Shown one piece after another: positions 46,184 through 54,724 of a stretch of DNA of 64,000 nt. A program made the translations under genes and the position numbers. Position 1 is the first letter of the stretch; each line of letters begins with the position of its first letter. The stretch is from contig CAJTQO010000002.1 in NCBI GenBank assembly GCA_910578405.1, forward strand, positions 100,797 through 164,796, written 5' to 3'. The notes beneath the pieces were generated by a model. That model was not told the DNA's origin. It saw only the letters and a list, made by a program, of their open reading frames with translations, and did not search any database. Source of the stretch: an uncultured Lachnospiraceae bacterium. GTDB taxonomy: Bacteria > Bacillota > Clostridia > Lachnospirales > Lachnospiraceae.

Positions 46184-46477
46184 CCTGGGCGCAGGTTTTG
46201 GCAATTAGGACAAGGGATGTCTGGTGAGGGGAGTGGGAAAGCATTTAGAGTCTGAGAATGTGGACTGAGGAACTAAATGAATTTTAGTGGGGTGGGATTT
46301 TTGAGGGTGTAATTAATTTTGTGTCTTTGAGATTCTATTTACCTATGATTTCCAGCATAGGCTATTGCCAGAATTTCCAGTATTTACAAGGCTTTGTGGG
46401 CTCTGCCCACACCCGGCCTCCGGAATAAGGATAAAGGTCATAGACACAAAAATAAGAACACTACCGGATTTTTTAGA

Positions 46478-46566
46478 GTTTTTCCCGCGTGTGCGGGGGT
46501 GATTCTAAATATATGCATCACAAAATGGTATGCCCCCAATTATCCCCGCATATGCGGGGATAATGC
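46478..46566. CRISPR. Relic two-repeat type I-E-like CRISPR array without cas genes
   Basis: A 28-bp unit at 46478-46505 ends in GTGCGGGGGTGATTC after GTTTTTCCCGCGT, close to the hairpin repeats of type I-E systems. After exactly 32 nt (46506-46537) a second unit at 46538-46566 has the same hairpin core ATCCCCGCATATGCGGGGAT. The repeats differ from each other by several bases, so the array is decayed. A third very degenerate copy may lie near 46658-46685. The two short open frames that read YPRICGD and FPACAGVI here are repeat artefacts. No cas gene is in the window. Confidence 0.68.
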
Positions 46567-46711
46567 AGCCTTATGCCGTTGTCCTGCCGATTCTTCCCAA
46601 TTGCTTTTCTTGCGTAATGGATTCCCCAATAATTAACTGATACAAAGTAAAACAGCTTGTGATTCCACCATGTGTGGGGCATATACAATATCTTTTTCAA
46701 TCTCTCTTCTA

Positions 46712-46807
46712 TTAAAATCGCTTCTGGTAATAATGCTCCAATACCTGAATCATCTGGTACAATCCCATGGCAATCACACAAAGGATTAGGATAGATGTAA
46801 TGACCAT
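46712..46807 (-). CDS. Possible tiny hydrophobic peptide or gene remnant
   Basis: A 31-residue frame starting at 46807 reads MVITSILILCVIAMGLYQMI and ends EHYYQKRF. It has the look of one membrane helix with a basic tail, and the frame stays open about 30 residues further upstream (ILTFIIHAILFFKLN). No ribosome site precedes the ATG, so this may be the end of a decayed membrane-protein gene. Low confidence. Confidence 0.25.
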   Translation of the reverse strand: MVITSILILCVIAMGLYQMIQVLEHYYQKRF

Positions 46808-46974
46808 GTTCAATTTAAAGAAAAGAATGGCGTGAATGATAAAAGTGAGTATTTGCAGCGTCGGCTTATCCGGAAGCAGGTGACAAAAGACATAGGGGAT
46901 TTATAAACAAACGGTATATCCGGTATGAAAAGCGTCCACAGAAGCATAAGATAGAAAAAAGGATTGGTCGATCT

Positions 46975-47124
46975 ATGTTCATGCAAAGCAAAGAAAGCAG
47001 GATAGGGGAGGGGATAGATGAGAAAAAACTCATCGCACAGATTTCCCAGATATTATTTTCCGAAAATGACATTACATTGGAAGAACATCTTTGTATCCTG
47101 GAATTATTGGAAGAAGTGGAATAG
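46975..47124 (+). CDS. Small SHOCT-like protein or remnant upstream of the recombinase
   Basis: A 49-residue frame ends in DEKKLIAQISQILFSENDIT then LEEHLCILELLEEVE. The pattern, an amphipathic helix, a short loop with I-T-x-E-E, and a last helix, resembles the SHOCT type of short C-terminal domain often encoded before recombinases in Lachnospiraceae. The frame is open upstream to 46849 without an ATG, so it may be a truncated gene. No function can be given. Confidence 0.4.
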   Translation: MFMQSKESRIGEGIDEKKLIAQISQILFSENDITLEEHLCILELLEEVE

Positions 47125-47218
47125 AGGATGGCGTAGAAAGATAGACGACAGAGGCTCCGGCCGAAATTGAGCAGAGGTCATTAAAAAGGGGGAATATAGC
47201 ATAGAAAAACTGCGTGCA

Positions 47219-49366
47219 GTGATCTATAACCGTTGCAGCACGGAAGAAGAATCTCAAAAGGATGCGTTGCTTAAACAAGTGCAGGAATCCCAAAACTGTG
47301 TTTTGGAGCAGGGGTGGCAGTTGGTGGATGTCTATGTGGAGGCTAAGAGCGGCACTACACGGAAGGGAAGATGTGAGTATAATCGCCTTTATCAGGATCT
47401 GCAGCGGGATAGCTTTGATATTATAGTGATTAAAAGTCAGGATAGGCTGATGCGGAATACAAAAGACTGGTACCTTTTCCTGGAACGGATGCAGAAGAAT
47501 GGGAAACGGCTTTATATGTACCTGGAACACAAATTTTATTCTCCAGAAGATGCTTTGATTACTGGGATAAAGGCAATCTTAGCGGAGGAATATAGCAGGG
47601 AATTAAGTAAAAAAATCAACAATGCCCACCGCAACAGGCAGAAAGAAGGTAAACATTTTGTTCTTACCAGCCAGACATATGGTTTTCGGAAACTGCCGGA
47701 CAAAAGCATCGCACTGGATGAGGCAGAAGCGGAAATGGTGCGGACGATTTTCAAATTATCGGCCAATGGCTATGGCACGCATAGTATAGCCGCAATCCTT
47801 TATCAAAATGGATATCGCAACCGTAATGGGAACATGCTCAGCCCGTCCCGCATCCGAAACATGCTCCGAAATCCGGTTTATAAAGGAACAGTGGTTCAAA
47901 ACCGACAGCATTTTGATTTTGAAAGCAAGCAGGTGGTGAAGAACCGGCAGTCGGAGTGGATAGTGCATAAGGATGCAGTGCCTGCGATTGTAGAACCGGA
48001 TTTGTTTGAAAAGGCGAACCAGGGACTGGATAGCAGGAAAAGGGGAAATAACCGGAAAATAATATGTGGAAAGGACACAAATCCGGGGAATTATAGCCTT
48101 TCAGGGAAAATATCCTGTGGTATATGCGGCAGCCCGTTTTACCGCACAGTGCGCCGGAAGAAGGATGGCCAGGCAGTGGAGTGGAAATGCAGCAACTATT
48201 TGCTGAATGGAAGAAAGAAGCAGCAATTGTCAATTGTGCAAGCCGGAAACTTGAGACAAGCCGGAAACGTAAGGCGAATCGAAAACCTGATGCAAGCCGA
48301 AAATCCGAGTCAAGCCGGAAAAACAGGGCAATCCAGCAGGCCGAGTCAGGTAAAAAAAGCAGGGCAGGCCGCAAGTTTTACGCAAACAGGAATATTAGGG
48401 TGTGTCACAGAACTTGAGCAAATTGGAAATACAGGGTATGACGCAAAGGTATGGAAGAGAGAAACGAAAGCCATTGAAAGGAACGATAACATAACTTACA
48501 GTATAGAATGTGAAAGAACATGTGGAAACTGTGGCATGGATTGCGATATGGAATATGTAGAACAAAGGAATACGGGGTGCGATAATGTACACTTGGATGA
48601 AAAAAAGCTTTATAGCACATTAGAGCAGTTGGCCAATGAAAATTATGGTGGGAGGGAAATGGAAAAAGAAGATTTACTAAGGAAAACATTGGAAATTGTG
48701 CGCAAAGCATTGCGCAAAGACTATATGGAAAAAGGAAAGAGGGAATTGGAAATTTCTATGGAAAGGATGGCATGTTGGAAAAGCCGCCTTCTTCAGAAAC
48801 TTTTGGAACATGTTATAACTGATGAAGAATTTAAAATAAAAAATAAGGAATTGCAAGAGAGAATGGGCCAGGTGCAGGAACGCCTAAAGCAGTGGGAAGA
48901 CAATAACGTGCGAACGATAGGGTTTGATGAGCGGATGGAAGCTATACGGATAAAACTGGAAAGCGGATTGATAGAACAGGCCAAAATGATATGTATGGTG
49001 GAAAACATCAGAAAAATAGAAGTGACCCCCAATCATTTGGAAATTTCTTTCGCTCCGCGGGTAAGCGTGGGAATGCTTGGAAGAAAGACCTTTTTGATGG
49101 CTGGAGAGGGAAGGGAGGAACCTGTCATCCTGCGGACTGCGCAAACCTGCGGCTCTTCCAGACGATTCAGGATAGAGGAAGAGAAGAGGAGAGTCTTGGA
49201 CTTGATGGGCCGGAATCCTAAAATTACGGCAAAAGAAATTGCTGTGGAAATGGGGGCAAATCTTTCTCTGGTACATAGGAGGATTCGGGAATTGAAACAG
49301 GAGGGGAAAATCCGGTACAGTTCCCCTAATGGAAGAGGAGAATGGCAGTGGGGGAATTTTAAATGA
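47219..49366 (+). CDS. Large serine recombinase with repeat-expanded zinc region and C-terminal winged helix
   Basis: This is a site-specific recombinase of the large serine (resolvase/invertase, zinc_ribbon_recom) family, about 715 residues. The catalytic domain starts at once with IYNRCSTEEES (nucleophile serine near residue 7), followed by VIKSQDRLMRN, then the Recombinase domain (AEMVRTIFKLSANGYGTHSI...IRNMLRNPVYKGT) and a zinc-ribbon start CGICGSPFYR, WKCSNYLLNGRKK. There a roughly 110-residue insertion of QAGN-like repeats (48239-48375) interrupts it before CDNVHLDEKKLY and the coiled coil. The last 55 residues form a winged helix (LDLMGRNPKITAKEIAVEMG). The GTG at 47219 lacks a ribosome site; GGGGGAA at 47188-47194 instead fits an ATA at 47201, so the start codon may be mutated. 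Confidence 0.85.
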   Translation: MIYNRCSTEEESQKDALLKQVQESQNCVLEQGWQLVDVYVEAKSGTTRKGRCEYNRLYQDLQRDSFDIIVIKSQDRLMRNTKDWYLFLERMQKNGKRLYMYLEHKFYSPEDALITGIKAILAEEYSRELSKKINNAHRNRQKEGKHFVLTSQTYGFRKLPDKSIALDEAEAEMVRTIFKLSANGYGTHSIAAILYQNGYRNRNGNMLSPSRIRNMLRNPVYKGTVVQNRQHFDFESKQVVKNRQSEWIVHKDAVPAIVEPDLFEKANQGLDSRKRGNNRKIICGKDTNPGNYSLSGKISCGICGSPFYRTVRRKKDGQAVEWKCSNYLLNGRKKQQLSIVQAGNLRQAGNVRRIENLMQAENPSQAGKTGQSSRPSQVKKAGQAASFTQTGILGCVTELEQIGNTGYDAKVWKRETKAIERNDNITYSIECERTCGNCGMDCDMEYVEQRNTGCDNVHLDEKKLYSTLEQLANENYGGREMEKEDLLRKTLEIVRKALRKDYMEKGKRELEISMERMACWKSRLLQKLLEHVITDEEFKIKNKELQERMGQVQERLKQWEDNNVRTIGFDERMEAIRIKLESGLIEQAKMICMVENIRKIEVTPNHLEISFAPRVSVGMLGRKTFLMAGEGREEPVILRTAQTCGSSRRFRIEEEKRRVLDLMGRNPKITAKEIAVEMGANLSLVHRRIRELKQEGKIRYSSPNGRGEWQWGNFK
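48239..48322 (+). repeat. Degenerate tandem repeat inside the recombinase gene
   Basis: Units starting CAAGCCGGAAAC recur at 48239, 48257, 48293 (as CAAGCCGAAAAT) and 48311 (CAAGCCGGAAAA), with another diverged copy at about 48274. They keep the reading frame and encode QAGN/QAEN-type motifs within the zinc region. Confidence 0.7.
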
Positions 49367-49484
49367 GAAGGTTTTAACGGAAGGGAATGAATTTTGTTTA
49401 TAAACAAAGATAAGCGGTTGTGGAAACTGGATTTACAAGGAATGTTTGTGGATAACATGAAAAAGTGAAAAAGCGTAAGGAGAG

Positions 49485-49537
49485 GCTGATGCTATGCAGA
49501 AAGGCGAGTTTTTTGCATAGCATTGGCTTTTCTTTTT
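49485..49537 (+). terminator. Terminator downstream of the recombinase
   Basis: GCTGATGCTATGCA (49485-49498) pairs with TGCATAGCATTGGC (49514-49527), about 12 bp, with the T-rich tail TTTTCTTTTT after it. The loop of 15 nt contains a further T run. Confidence 0.75.
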
Positions 49538-49625
49538 ATAATTAGTTTAAGTTTTCTTTGTTTTTTAAAGCTTAAGAAGAAAGAAATTGGTCAGAAAGAA
49601 AAAATGATGCAAGTATGATGGGAAT

Positions 49626-49653
49626 TTGATGCATTTAGGATATATAGTATAAA
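49626..49653 (+). promoter_or_regulatory. Candidate promoter of the secreted protein gene
   Basis: TTGATG at 49626-49631 and TATAAA at 49648-49653 are 16 bp apart, some 33 bp ahead of the ATG at 49686. The rest of 49538-49625 is AT-rich with no gene. Confidence 0.45.
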
Positions 49654-49685
49654 GGGATTTTATAGGTATGGGAAGGGAGAAGGAT

Positions 49686-51470
49686 ATGGGAAATAGAAAA
49701 GGGATACGGATTGGCGTATTTTTGCTTGCCGGTATGTTTTTTACTTTTTGGATTGATGGCAGGGTGGAAGGAGCTGGTTTGGAGCAGGAAACGCAAAGAG
49801 TGCAAATGGATGCAGAAGATGGAGAGGGGAAAGCGCACAATGGGGGAATGGAAAGTGGGAAAGAAAAGAAGGAGGCAGGAAGGGAAGAAATTATTCTGGA
49901 AAATGAATCTATTTTAGAAGAGGTTTATAAAAAGCTGGGAAAGCAGCCAGGCAGTCCGTTGTATAAGGATGAATTGGAAGAGATGGAAGGGAAACTGGAT
50001 TTACAGGGAATAATCCGTGTATCCAACGGAAGCGACATGGATTTTCTGAAAAATTATTGTGCAATCAATAACGTTTTGGAGTGGGAAGTGGTATTTTCAC
50101 CGGATTTGGAAGGCTGGACGGAGGAGCAGTTGGAAGGGCTTAGAGATTTCCGGCAGCGGGTGAAGGTCAAGAGTCTTGATGGAACGGTGTCAGCCGCCGC
50201 GCTGCCTTATTTTACAGGAACAAGTGAAATTATTTTTGAAATTGATGATGTGACAGGAAAAATGGGGGAGGGGAGAGTTTTTCCAGAACAGATTCAAAGC
50301 GTGAGCCTATATGGTTTTTCCGAAGAGAAATACAAAAATCTATTAAATTGCATGTGGGAATCGGAAGTGGAGACATTGTCTGTACACTATGGAGGTTTGG
50401 AAGGAGGGGATAGGATTTTTTGGATGGATCAGGTAGCAGGCATGGAAAGCATGAAATATCTGGATGTCAATGACAATATCCTCCGGGTGCGGGATGCCCA
50501 AAGTTTGAAAAAGATGGAATTATGCGGCTTGTGTGGAACCGTGGACAAAGAGACAGGAGTAGTATTTTTGGAAAAGCTGTCAGAGTTGGAAAAAGTGACG
50601 CTGGCGGTTACGGAGGAAATGGATTTGGAACCATTGCTTGAGAGGGAGGGGTTAGCGCTGCGGCTGACATTTTGTCAGAAAATGGTGGAATTTGAAGAAG
50701 ATATTTTTGACGGGAAGGGTGCAGTGGTTTGTGACGGACTGGATGAGGCGCTGGGCTGGAGGAAAGAAAAAAGCGTAGAAAGCAAAAAAGAGGATTTTCT
50801 TGCCATATATCAGAAATTTATAGATGATGGCAGGAAGATAGAATGTTTTTCCGTTCGCGGCCGGGAGGGGGAAGAAATGTACAATGTGAAGACATTCCTG
50901 CGGGTAACGGATAAGGGACAGGCTTATATTTTGGATCCGGAAGATGAGGATTGGGGGTTTGGCTCTTATCGGCAGGACTATGTAAGTTTGAAGGACATCA
51001 ATTTTGACGGTGTAAAGGATATTACGCTGGATATGGGACATTTTGGAAACCAGGGCTCCACTTATGAAACTGGTTGGATATGGGAGGAGGAACAGGGAAA
51101 ATATATTCTTTGCAATAGTTATTATCAGATTGTCAACCCACAGGTAGACAGTGAGCATAAACTGGTGCGGAGCAGTTGGCGGAATTGGGCGGCTTCCCAT
51201 AGCTGGGCAATATATCGGTATGAAAAGGGGGAATTTGTGAAGAAAAGCGAATTGACGGAAGAGCCTTTGCAGGAGGATGAGATACCGGAAGATATGGTGG
51301 TGCCGAAAGGCGCGGAAGTATGGAGATGGGTGGAGGAAATCTATGAAAACGGCAAAGTGGCGGAAACGAAGAGCTTTGTGATTGCCTGTGTGGAAGGGGA
51401 AGAAAATGAGTACCCGGAAGGCTGCGAGAGATTTTTTGAAGAGGATAGCTATTGGGGAAGGCAAAGCTGA
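49686..51470 (+). CDS. Unknown secreted protein with VCBS/XAC2610-like C-terminal domain
   Basis: This 594-residue product has a signal peptide (GNRKGIRIGVFLLAGMFFTF) and then a highly charged stretch. The middle (about 100-320) has leucine-rich-repeat-like strands such as YLDVNDNILRVRDAQSLKKM. The C-terminal third contains DINFDGVKDITLDMG, a calcium-loop-like motif seen in XAC2610/VCBS-type lipoproteins of Lachnospiraceae, followed by EQGKYILCNSYYQIVNPQVD. No enzyme motif is visible. Start at 49686 is set by GGGAGAAGG; the ATG at 49668 lacks a site. It faces the ABC transporter genes tail to tail. Confidence 0.7.
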   Translation: MGNRKGIRIGVFLLAGMFFTFWIDGRVEGAGLEQETQRVQMDAEDGEGKAHNGGMESGKEKKEAGREEIILENESILEEVYKKLGKQPGSPLYKDELEEMEGKLDLQGIIRVSNGSDMDFLKNYCAINNVLEWEVVFSPDLEGWTEEQLEGLRDFRQRVKVKSLDGTVSAAALPYFTGTSEIIFEIDDVTGKMGEGRVFPEQIQSVSLYGFSEEKYKNLLNCMWESEVETLSVHYGGLEGGDRIFWMDQVAGMESMKYLDVNDNILRVRDAQSLKKMELCGLCGTVDKETGVVFLEKLSELEKVTLAVTEEMDLEPLLEREGLALRLTFCQKMVEFEEDIFDGKGAVVCDGLDEALGWRKEKSVESKKEDFLAIYQKFIDDGRKIECFSVRGREGEEMYNVKTFLRVTDKGQAYILDPEDEDWGFGSYRQDYVSLKDINFDGVKDITLDMGHFGNQGSTYETGWIWEEEQGKYILCNSYYQIVNPQVDSEHKLVRSSWRNWAASHSWAIYRYEKGEFVKKSELTEEPLQEDEIPEDMVVPKGAEVWRWVEEIYENGKVAETKSFVIACVEGEENEYPEGCERFFEEDSYWGRQS

Positions 51471-51481
51471 CTTTCCGTTCC

Positions 51482-52267
51482 CTAAGAAAGGATATTCCTT
51501 TTTGTCATTTCCATACGCCGTTTCAATACCTGCGACCCATATATAATCAGATATCCCAGCCCTCTTCTGGCGGCGAGGAACTCTCCGATGATGACGCCTA
51601 CCAGGGCAAGGCCGATATTGACTTTCATATTGCTTAATATAGTAGGGACGGAGCCGGGCAGCACTACTTTGAAGAAGGCATCCCGTTTGCCTCCGCCCAG
51701 TGTGTAGATTAGCTTTATTTTCTCCTCATCCACCTGTCGGAAGCCAGTGTAAAGATTAATAATGGAACCGAAAACGGCTACGGAAATTCCTGCCACAATA
51801 ATGGTATTTATTCCGGCGCCCAGCCATACAATGAAGAGAGGGGCAAGAGCCGACTTCGGGAGGCTGTTTAAGACGACCAGATAAGGTTCCAGAACTTCGG
51901 AACATCTCTGGGAACGCCATAGAAGGGTGGCGCAGAACATACTGATGGCCAGAACCAGCAGGAAACTGGCGAGGGTTTCCAGCAACGTTATGCCTGTGTT
52001 GGTAAAAAAGGAAAGGTCTTTGAGCATGCCGACCAGGCAGAAAACGACCTGGCTGGGGCTGCTGAAGAAAAAGGAATCGACGTACCCCATCCGGGTGGCG
52101 CCTTCCCACAGGAACAGGAAGCCGACAAGGATGAGGGTGCGGGCGAGGAGAACCATGTGCCGATGTTTTCGGAGGGCATATTCATACTGTTCCTGTTTGC
52201 TCAGGCTGTCTTTTTTCTTCCTTTGGAATAGTTTCTTCTGAAATAGTTTCATCTGAGATGGTTTCAT
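51482..52267 (-). CDS. ABC transporter permease, SsuC/TauC type
   Basis: This 261-residue permease of the nitrate/sulfonate/taurine (NitT/TauT) family has about six membrane segments and the loop YTLGGGKRDAFFKVVLPGSVPTI, the usual EAA motif contacting the ATPase. The ATG at first base 52267 is chosen because AAGGAG lies seven bases ahead; a longer frame to 52330 lacks a site. It overlaps the ATPase gene by 86 bp, in a tandem repeat. No substrate-binding protein gene is adjacent, so the substrate is unknown. Confidence 0.88.
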   Translation of the reverse strand: MKPSQMKLFQKKLFQRKKKDSLSKQEQYEYALRKHRHMVLLARTLILVGFLFLWEGATRMGYVDSFFFSSPSQVVFCLVGMLKDLSFFTNTGITLLETLASFLLVLAISMFCATLLWRSQRCSEVLEPYLVVLNSLPKSALAPLFIVWLGAGINTIIVAGISVAVFGSIINLYTGFRQVDEEKIKLIYTLGGGKRDAFFKVVLPGSVPTILSNMKVNIGLALVGVIIGEFLAARRGLGYLIIYGSQVLKRRMEMTKRNILS

Positions 52268-53099
52268 CTGAAATCTCCTTCCATAAACGGTTAAAATAAT
52301 CCTTGAACTCGGGAGCATTCCGGGAGGCAAGGGGAGAGGCGTCGCTTAAGGTCAGATGGACGGGGATGTCGCATTTGACTGTGGCAGGGCGTTTGCTTAA
52401 TACAAGGATGCGTTTTGCCAGGCTGATGGCTTCGGACAAATCATGGGTAATTAGCAAGGCAGTTTTGCCAGTGGAGCGTATAATGCTGCAGATATCGGCA
52501 GAAACGGACAGCCTGGTCTGGTAGTCCAAGGCGCTGAACGGTTCATCTAAGAGCAGAATATCCGGTTCCATCACCAGAGTCCGGATTAGGGCGGCGCGTT
52601 GCTTCATGCCGCCGGACAGTTCGCTTGGCTTCTTGTCCCTGAATTTATACAGGCCATAGTCTTTGAGCAGTTTCTCTGCAAGTTCCAGCTTTTTTTGCGT
52701 AAGCATATGGTTTATTTCCAGGCCAAGGATAATATTCTGGTAAATCGTGCGCCACTCAAATAAATGGTCATGCTGCAGCATATAGCCGATGCGCGGTCGG
52801 AAGGATGCAAGAGGAGAGCTGGCGCCATGCAGGGCTTTGGGGTCTGGAATCTCCTTGGCGCCGCACTGCCCATTGGGACACGGCCCGTTGTGGTGGAAAA
52901 TAACCTCCCCGCTTTCCGGGGCGTCCAATCCGGCAATGAGAGACAGCAGGGTGGACTTGCCGCAGCCGGAGGGGCCTACTATTGCGGTGAATTCCCCTTT
53001 TTGCATTTGGAAAGATATGTGGGACAGGGCAACTGTTTCGCCCTCCGGGCTATGGTAAGAATAGCAGATGTCTTTCACTTCTAATATTGGTTGGCTCAT
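52182..53099 (-). CDS. ABC transporter ATP-binding protein, SsuB/TauB type
   Basis: This 305-residue ATPase has Walker A GPSGCGKSTLLSLIAGLD, the ABC signature LSGGMKQRAALIRTL, Walker B ILLLDEPFSALD and the H-loop LLITHDLSEA, all in the right order. It energises the permease encoded immediately downstream. The C-terminus is unusual: repeated (S)DETI units and EKRQPEQTGTV, arising from a 15-bp repeat that also encodes the permease N-terminus. An insertion of about 30 residues (HHNGPCPNGQCGAKEIPD...) follows the Walker A. GGAGG precedes the ATG at first base 53099. TATAAT on the minus strand at 53128-53133 is a possible -10. Confidence 0.92.
   Translation of the reverse strand: MSQPILEVKDICYSYHSPEGETVALSHISFQMQKGEFTAIVGPSGCGKSTLLSLIAGLDAPESGEVIFHHNGPCPNGQCGAKEIPDPKALHGASSPLASFRPRIGYMLQHDHLFEWRTIYQNIILGLEINHMLTQKKLELAEKLLKDYGLYKFRDKKPSELSGGMKQRAALIRTLVMEPDILLLDEPFSALDYQTRLSVSADICSIIRSTGKTALLITHDLSEAISLAKRILVLSKRPATVKCDIPVHLTLSDASPLASRNAPEFKDYFNRLWKEISDETISDETISEETIPKEEKRQPEQTGTV
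52225..52274. repeat. 15-bp tandem repeats in the overlap of the two ABC transporter genes
   Basis: Three 15-bp units (52225-52239, 52240-52254, 52255-52269, e.g. GAAATAGTTTCATCT) plus a partial fourth differ by one to three bases each. On the minus strand they are read in one frame as DETIS-type residues and in another as the MKLFQ-type start of the permease. Confidence 0.75.
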
Positions 53100-53252
53100 A
53101 AAGGATCCTCCGTTGCGAATATACCTTATTATATGAGAAACGGAAAAAGGATGTGAGAAATGATTGAAAATCCCTTTTAAATATGATAGTATCAAAAGCG
53201 GAATAGCAAATGCTTAGAACAGTGGGAAAAAAGTAGTTGGGAGGAGGCTGCC

Positions 53253-54650
53253 ATGGCACAGCTTTGGGGCGGACGTTTTACCAAAGAGACAGACAAACTG
53301 GTGTATCAGTTCAATGCGTCCATTTCTTTTGACCGGAAATTTTTTGAAGAGGATATAGAGGGAAGCATTGCCCATGCGGTGATGCTGGAAAAACAGGGGA
53401 TTTTAACGCAAGATGAGAAGAACCGTATTGTGAAGGGGCTGACGGGCATCCGGGAGGATGTGAAAAGCGGTGCGTTGGAAATCACGGAGGAGTATGAGGA
53501 TATCCATAGCTTTGTGGAGGCATGTCTGACGGAACGGATTGGCGAAGCAGGGAAGAAACTGCATACCGGCAGGAGCCGCAACGACCAGGTGGCGTTAGAT
53601 ATGAAGCTGTATACAAGGGCGGAAGTGGTGCATGTGGCGGAAGGGCTGGAAGGGCTGCTGCATACGTTGCTGTCTTTGATGGAGGGCAACCTGGATACTT
53701 ATATGCCTGGTTTTACCCATTTGCAGAAAGCGCAGCCGGTAACGCTGGGGCACCATCTTGGCGCTTATTTTGAGATGTTTAAGCGGGACAGCCTGCGTTT
53801 AAAGGATATTTATGTCAGGATGAACTATTGTCCGCTGGGTTCCGGCGCTTTGGCTGGGACAACTTATCCGTTGGACCGGACGTATACGGCCTCTTTGCTT
53901 GGCTTTGAAGGGCCTACGCTAAATAGTATGGATTCCGTGGCCGACCGGGATTATATCATCGAATTTTTGGCGGCGTTAGCTACGGTAATGATGCATTTGA
54001 GCCGTTTTTGCGAGGAAATTATTCTGTGGAATTCCAATGAATACCGTTTTGTGGAGATTGACGATGCTTATGCTACCGGAAGCAGCATTATGCCACAGAA
54101 GAAAAACCCGGACATAGCGGAGCTGGTACGGGGGAAGACTGGCAGGGTGTATGGCGCGTTGGTATCCATTCTGACAACGATGAAAGGGATTCCGTTAGCT
54201 TATAATAAAGATATGCAGGAAGATAAAGAACTGACCTTTGACGCTATAGATACGGTAAAAGGCTGTCTGGCTCTGTTTGACGGGATGCTGCGGACGATGA
54301 AATTCCATAAGGAAGCTATGGCGGAAAGCGCAAAGAACGGTTTTACCAACGCAACGGATGCGGCGGATTACCTGGTAGGGAAAGGGGTGCCGTTTAGAGA
54401 CGCCCATGGCATTATAGGACGCTTGGTGCTTTATTGTATTGAGAAAGGCACAAGCATTGATGCGCTTAGCTTGGAGGAATTTAAGGAAATCAGCCCGGTA
54501 TTTGAAGAAGATATTTATCAGGCTGTCAGTTTGAAAACCTGTGTGGAAAAAAGGCTGACGATAGGGGCTCCCGGGCCGGAGGCCATGAAAGAAGTGATAC
54601 GGCGCAACCAGGATTTTTTAAAACATAGCTGGCTTTGTGAGAAAATATAG
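53253..54650 (+). CDS. argH: Argininosuccinate lyase
   Basis: This 465-residue enzyme splits argininosuccinate to arginine and fumarate, the last step of arginine synthesis. It shows the typical N-terminus AQLWGGRFTKETDKLV, the HTGRSRNDQVALD block, and the signature GSSIMPQKKNPD with the catalytic serine. Length is standard. GGGAGGAGG precedes the ATG. It stands alone without argG, with asd and unrelated genes downstream; the divergent ABC genes share its 153-bp upstream region. Confidence 0.97.
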   Translation: MAQLWGGRFTKETDKLVYQFNASISFDRKFFEEDIEGSIAHAVMLEKQGILTQDEKNRIVKGLTGIREDVKSGALEITEEYEDIHSFVEACLTERIGEAGKKLHTGRSRNDQVALDMKLYTRAEVVHVAEGLEGLLHTLLSLMEGNLDTYMPGFTHLQKAQPVTLGHHLGAYFEMFKRDSLRLKDIYVRMNYCPLGSGALAGTTYPLDRTYTASLLGFEGPTLNSMDSVADRDYIIEFLAALATVMMHLSRFCEEIILWNSNEYRFVEIDDAYATGSSIMPQKKNPDIAELVRGKTGRVYGALVSILTTMKGIPLAYNKDMQEDKELTFDAIDTVKGCLALFDGMLRTMKFHKEAMAESAKNGFTNATDAADYLVGKGVPFRDAHGIIGRLVLYCIEKGTSIDALSLEEFKEISPVFEEDIYQAVSLKTCVEKRLTIGAPGPEAMKEVIRRNQDFLKHSWLCEKI

Positions 54651-54724
54651 GAAGATATTTTACGGACAGAGGGAATAGATAACATATAGCGGAAGAAAAG
54701 TGAGAAAACGAGGAGTGGAAAAAG

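Noticed and set aside
46260..46420. CRISPR leader or tRNA-like palindrome (GTGGGCTCTGCCCAC near 46395)
   Set aside because: The palindrome is short, no tRNA fold could be drawn, and leader identity cannot be shown without an active array.
46394..46781. Two overlapping short open frames reading FPACAGVI and YPRICGD
   Set aside because: These residues are typical artefacts of I-E-type CRISPR repeats read through, and neither frame has a ribosome site.
47838..48374. A minus-strand open frame with repeated FRLAS-type residues
   Set aside because: It is the antisense shadow of the repeat region of the recombinase gene.
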